This document shows, in pieces, positions 22,850-22,908 of a DNA stretch of 22,908 nt. Within the stretch, counting starts at the first letter, position 1. Every line of letters begins with the position of its first letter. The DNA lies in contig JBEVIU010000100.1 of NCBI GenBank assembly GCA_040510575.1, positions 1 to 22,908 on the forward strand, given 5' to 3'. This DNA comes from DASUMF01 sp040510575 (GTDB taxonomy: Bacteria; Actinomycetota; Acidimicrobiia; IMCC26256; DASPTH01). Under the pieces are notes generated by a model. The model was not told the DNA's origin and searched no databases. It saw only the letters and a program-made list of their open reading frames with translations. The position numbers and the translations under genes were made by a program.

Positions 22850-22908
22850 ATGCCAGGTGGCGCCCGCATCTCGAACGGCGGCATCCCGAATGGGGGCGGC
22901 ATCCCGCG
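22850..22908 (+). CDS. Start of a Gly-rich ORF, truncated by the window edge
   Basis: ATG at 22850 opens a frame (MPGGARISNGGIPNGGGIP) that runs to the end of the window without a stop. The only support is its position six bases after a good -10 hexamer and its divergence from the carboxylase gene. Residues 9-19 repeat NGG(G)IP. No family can be recognised from 19 residues. Confidence 0.4.
   Translation, partial: MPGGARISNGGIPNGGGIP

Overview
The window is high-GC, gene-dense bacterial chromosome of clear actinobacterial type. The gamma-subunit N-terminus reads KITRAQELIAAS, MurA carries Asp where most bacteria have the catalytic Cys, the quinone reductase is of the mycobacterial LpdA type, and the acyl-CoA carboxylase alpha chain fuses biotin carboxylase to a biotin carrier domain. 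Many starts are GTG, and many genes show a -10-like hexamer 6-9 bases before the start codon, suggesting leaderless mRNAs. An uncultured or little-studied lineage such as Acidimicrobiia would fit, but that placement is inference. Almost all of the sequence is coding. No gap exceeds about 150 bp, and I saw no tRNA, rRNA, CRISPR array, insertion sequence or phage gene.

Layout. (1) 1-3949, plus strand: the end of the F1Fo ATP synthase operon, atpA (5' truncated), atpG, atpD and atpC, closed by a large hairpin at 3967-4014. (2) 4035-4982: a secreted TIM-barrel glycosidase-like protein, converging on glpX (class II fructose-1,6-bisphosphatase, minus). (3) 6110-10507: a plus-strand methyltransferase facing a minus-strand run of NUDIX hydrolase, GT4 glycosyltransferase, SAM methyltransferase and an (alpha/alpha) toroid protein. 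The last three genes overlap at stop and start codons. This is the least characterised part of the window. (4) 10559-16661, plus strand: an alpha/beta hydrolase, a small hemerythrin-like helical protein, a one-domain class III nucleotide cyclase coupled to murA, then an Nfu-type Fe-S scaffold domain coupled to meaB, then 3-hydroxyacyl-CoA dehydrogenase coupled to enoyl-CoA hydratase. (5) 16684-19582, minus strand: a GalT-family enzyme, an SRPBCC protein and a secreted alpha/beta hydrolase, joined by two GTGA overlaps. (6) 19659-21014: lpdA-type flavoprotein, convergent with a biotin-dependent acyl-CoA carboxylase alpha chain (21039-22814, minus). The carboxylase diverges from a truncated Gly-rich ORF at the right edge.

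Working together: ATP synthase, beta-oxidation enzymes, acyl-CoA (possibly propionyl-CoA) carboxylase and MeaB point to aerobic life with fatty-acid and propionate oxidation through methylmalonyl-CoA, and glpX to gluconeogenesis. MurA shows peptidoglycan synthesis. The most notable non-routine observations are a 10-base motif TGCGA(G/T)ACTG repeated in front of four genes, a symmetric -10 between two divergent genes at 22838-22844, the glycosyltransferase-methyltransferase-toroid cluster, and active-site substitutions in MurA, LpdA and the cyclase.
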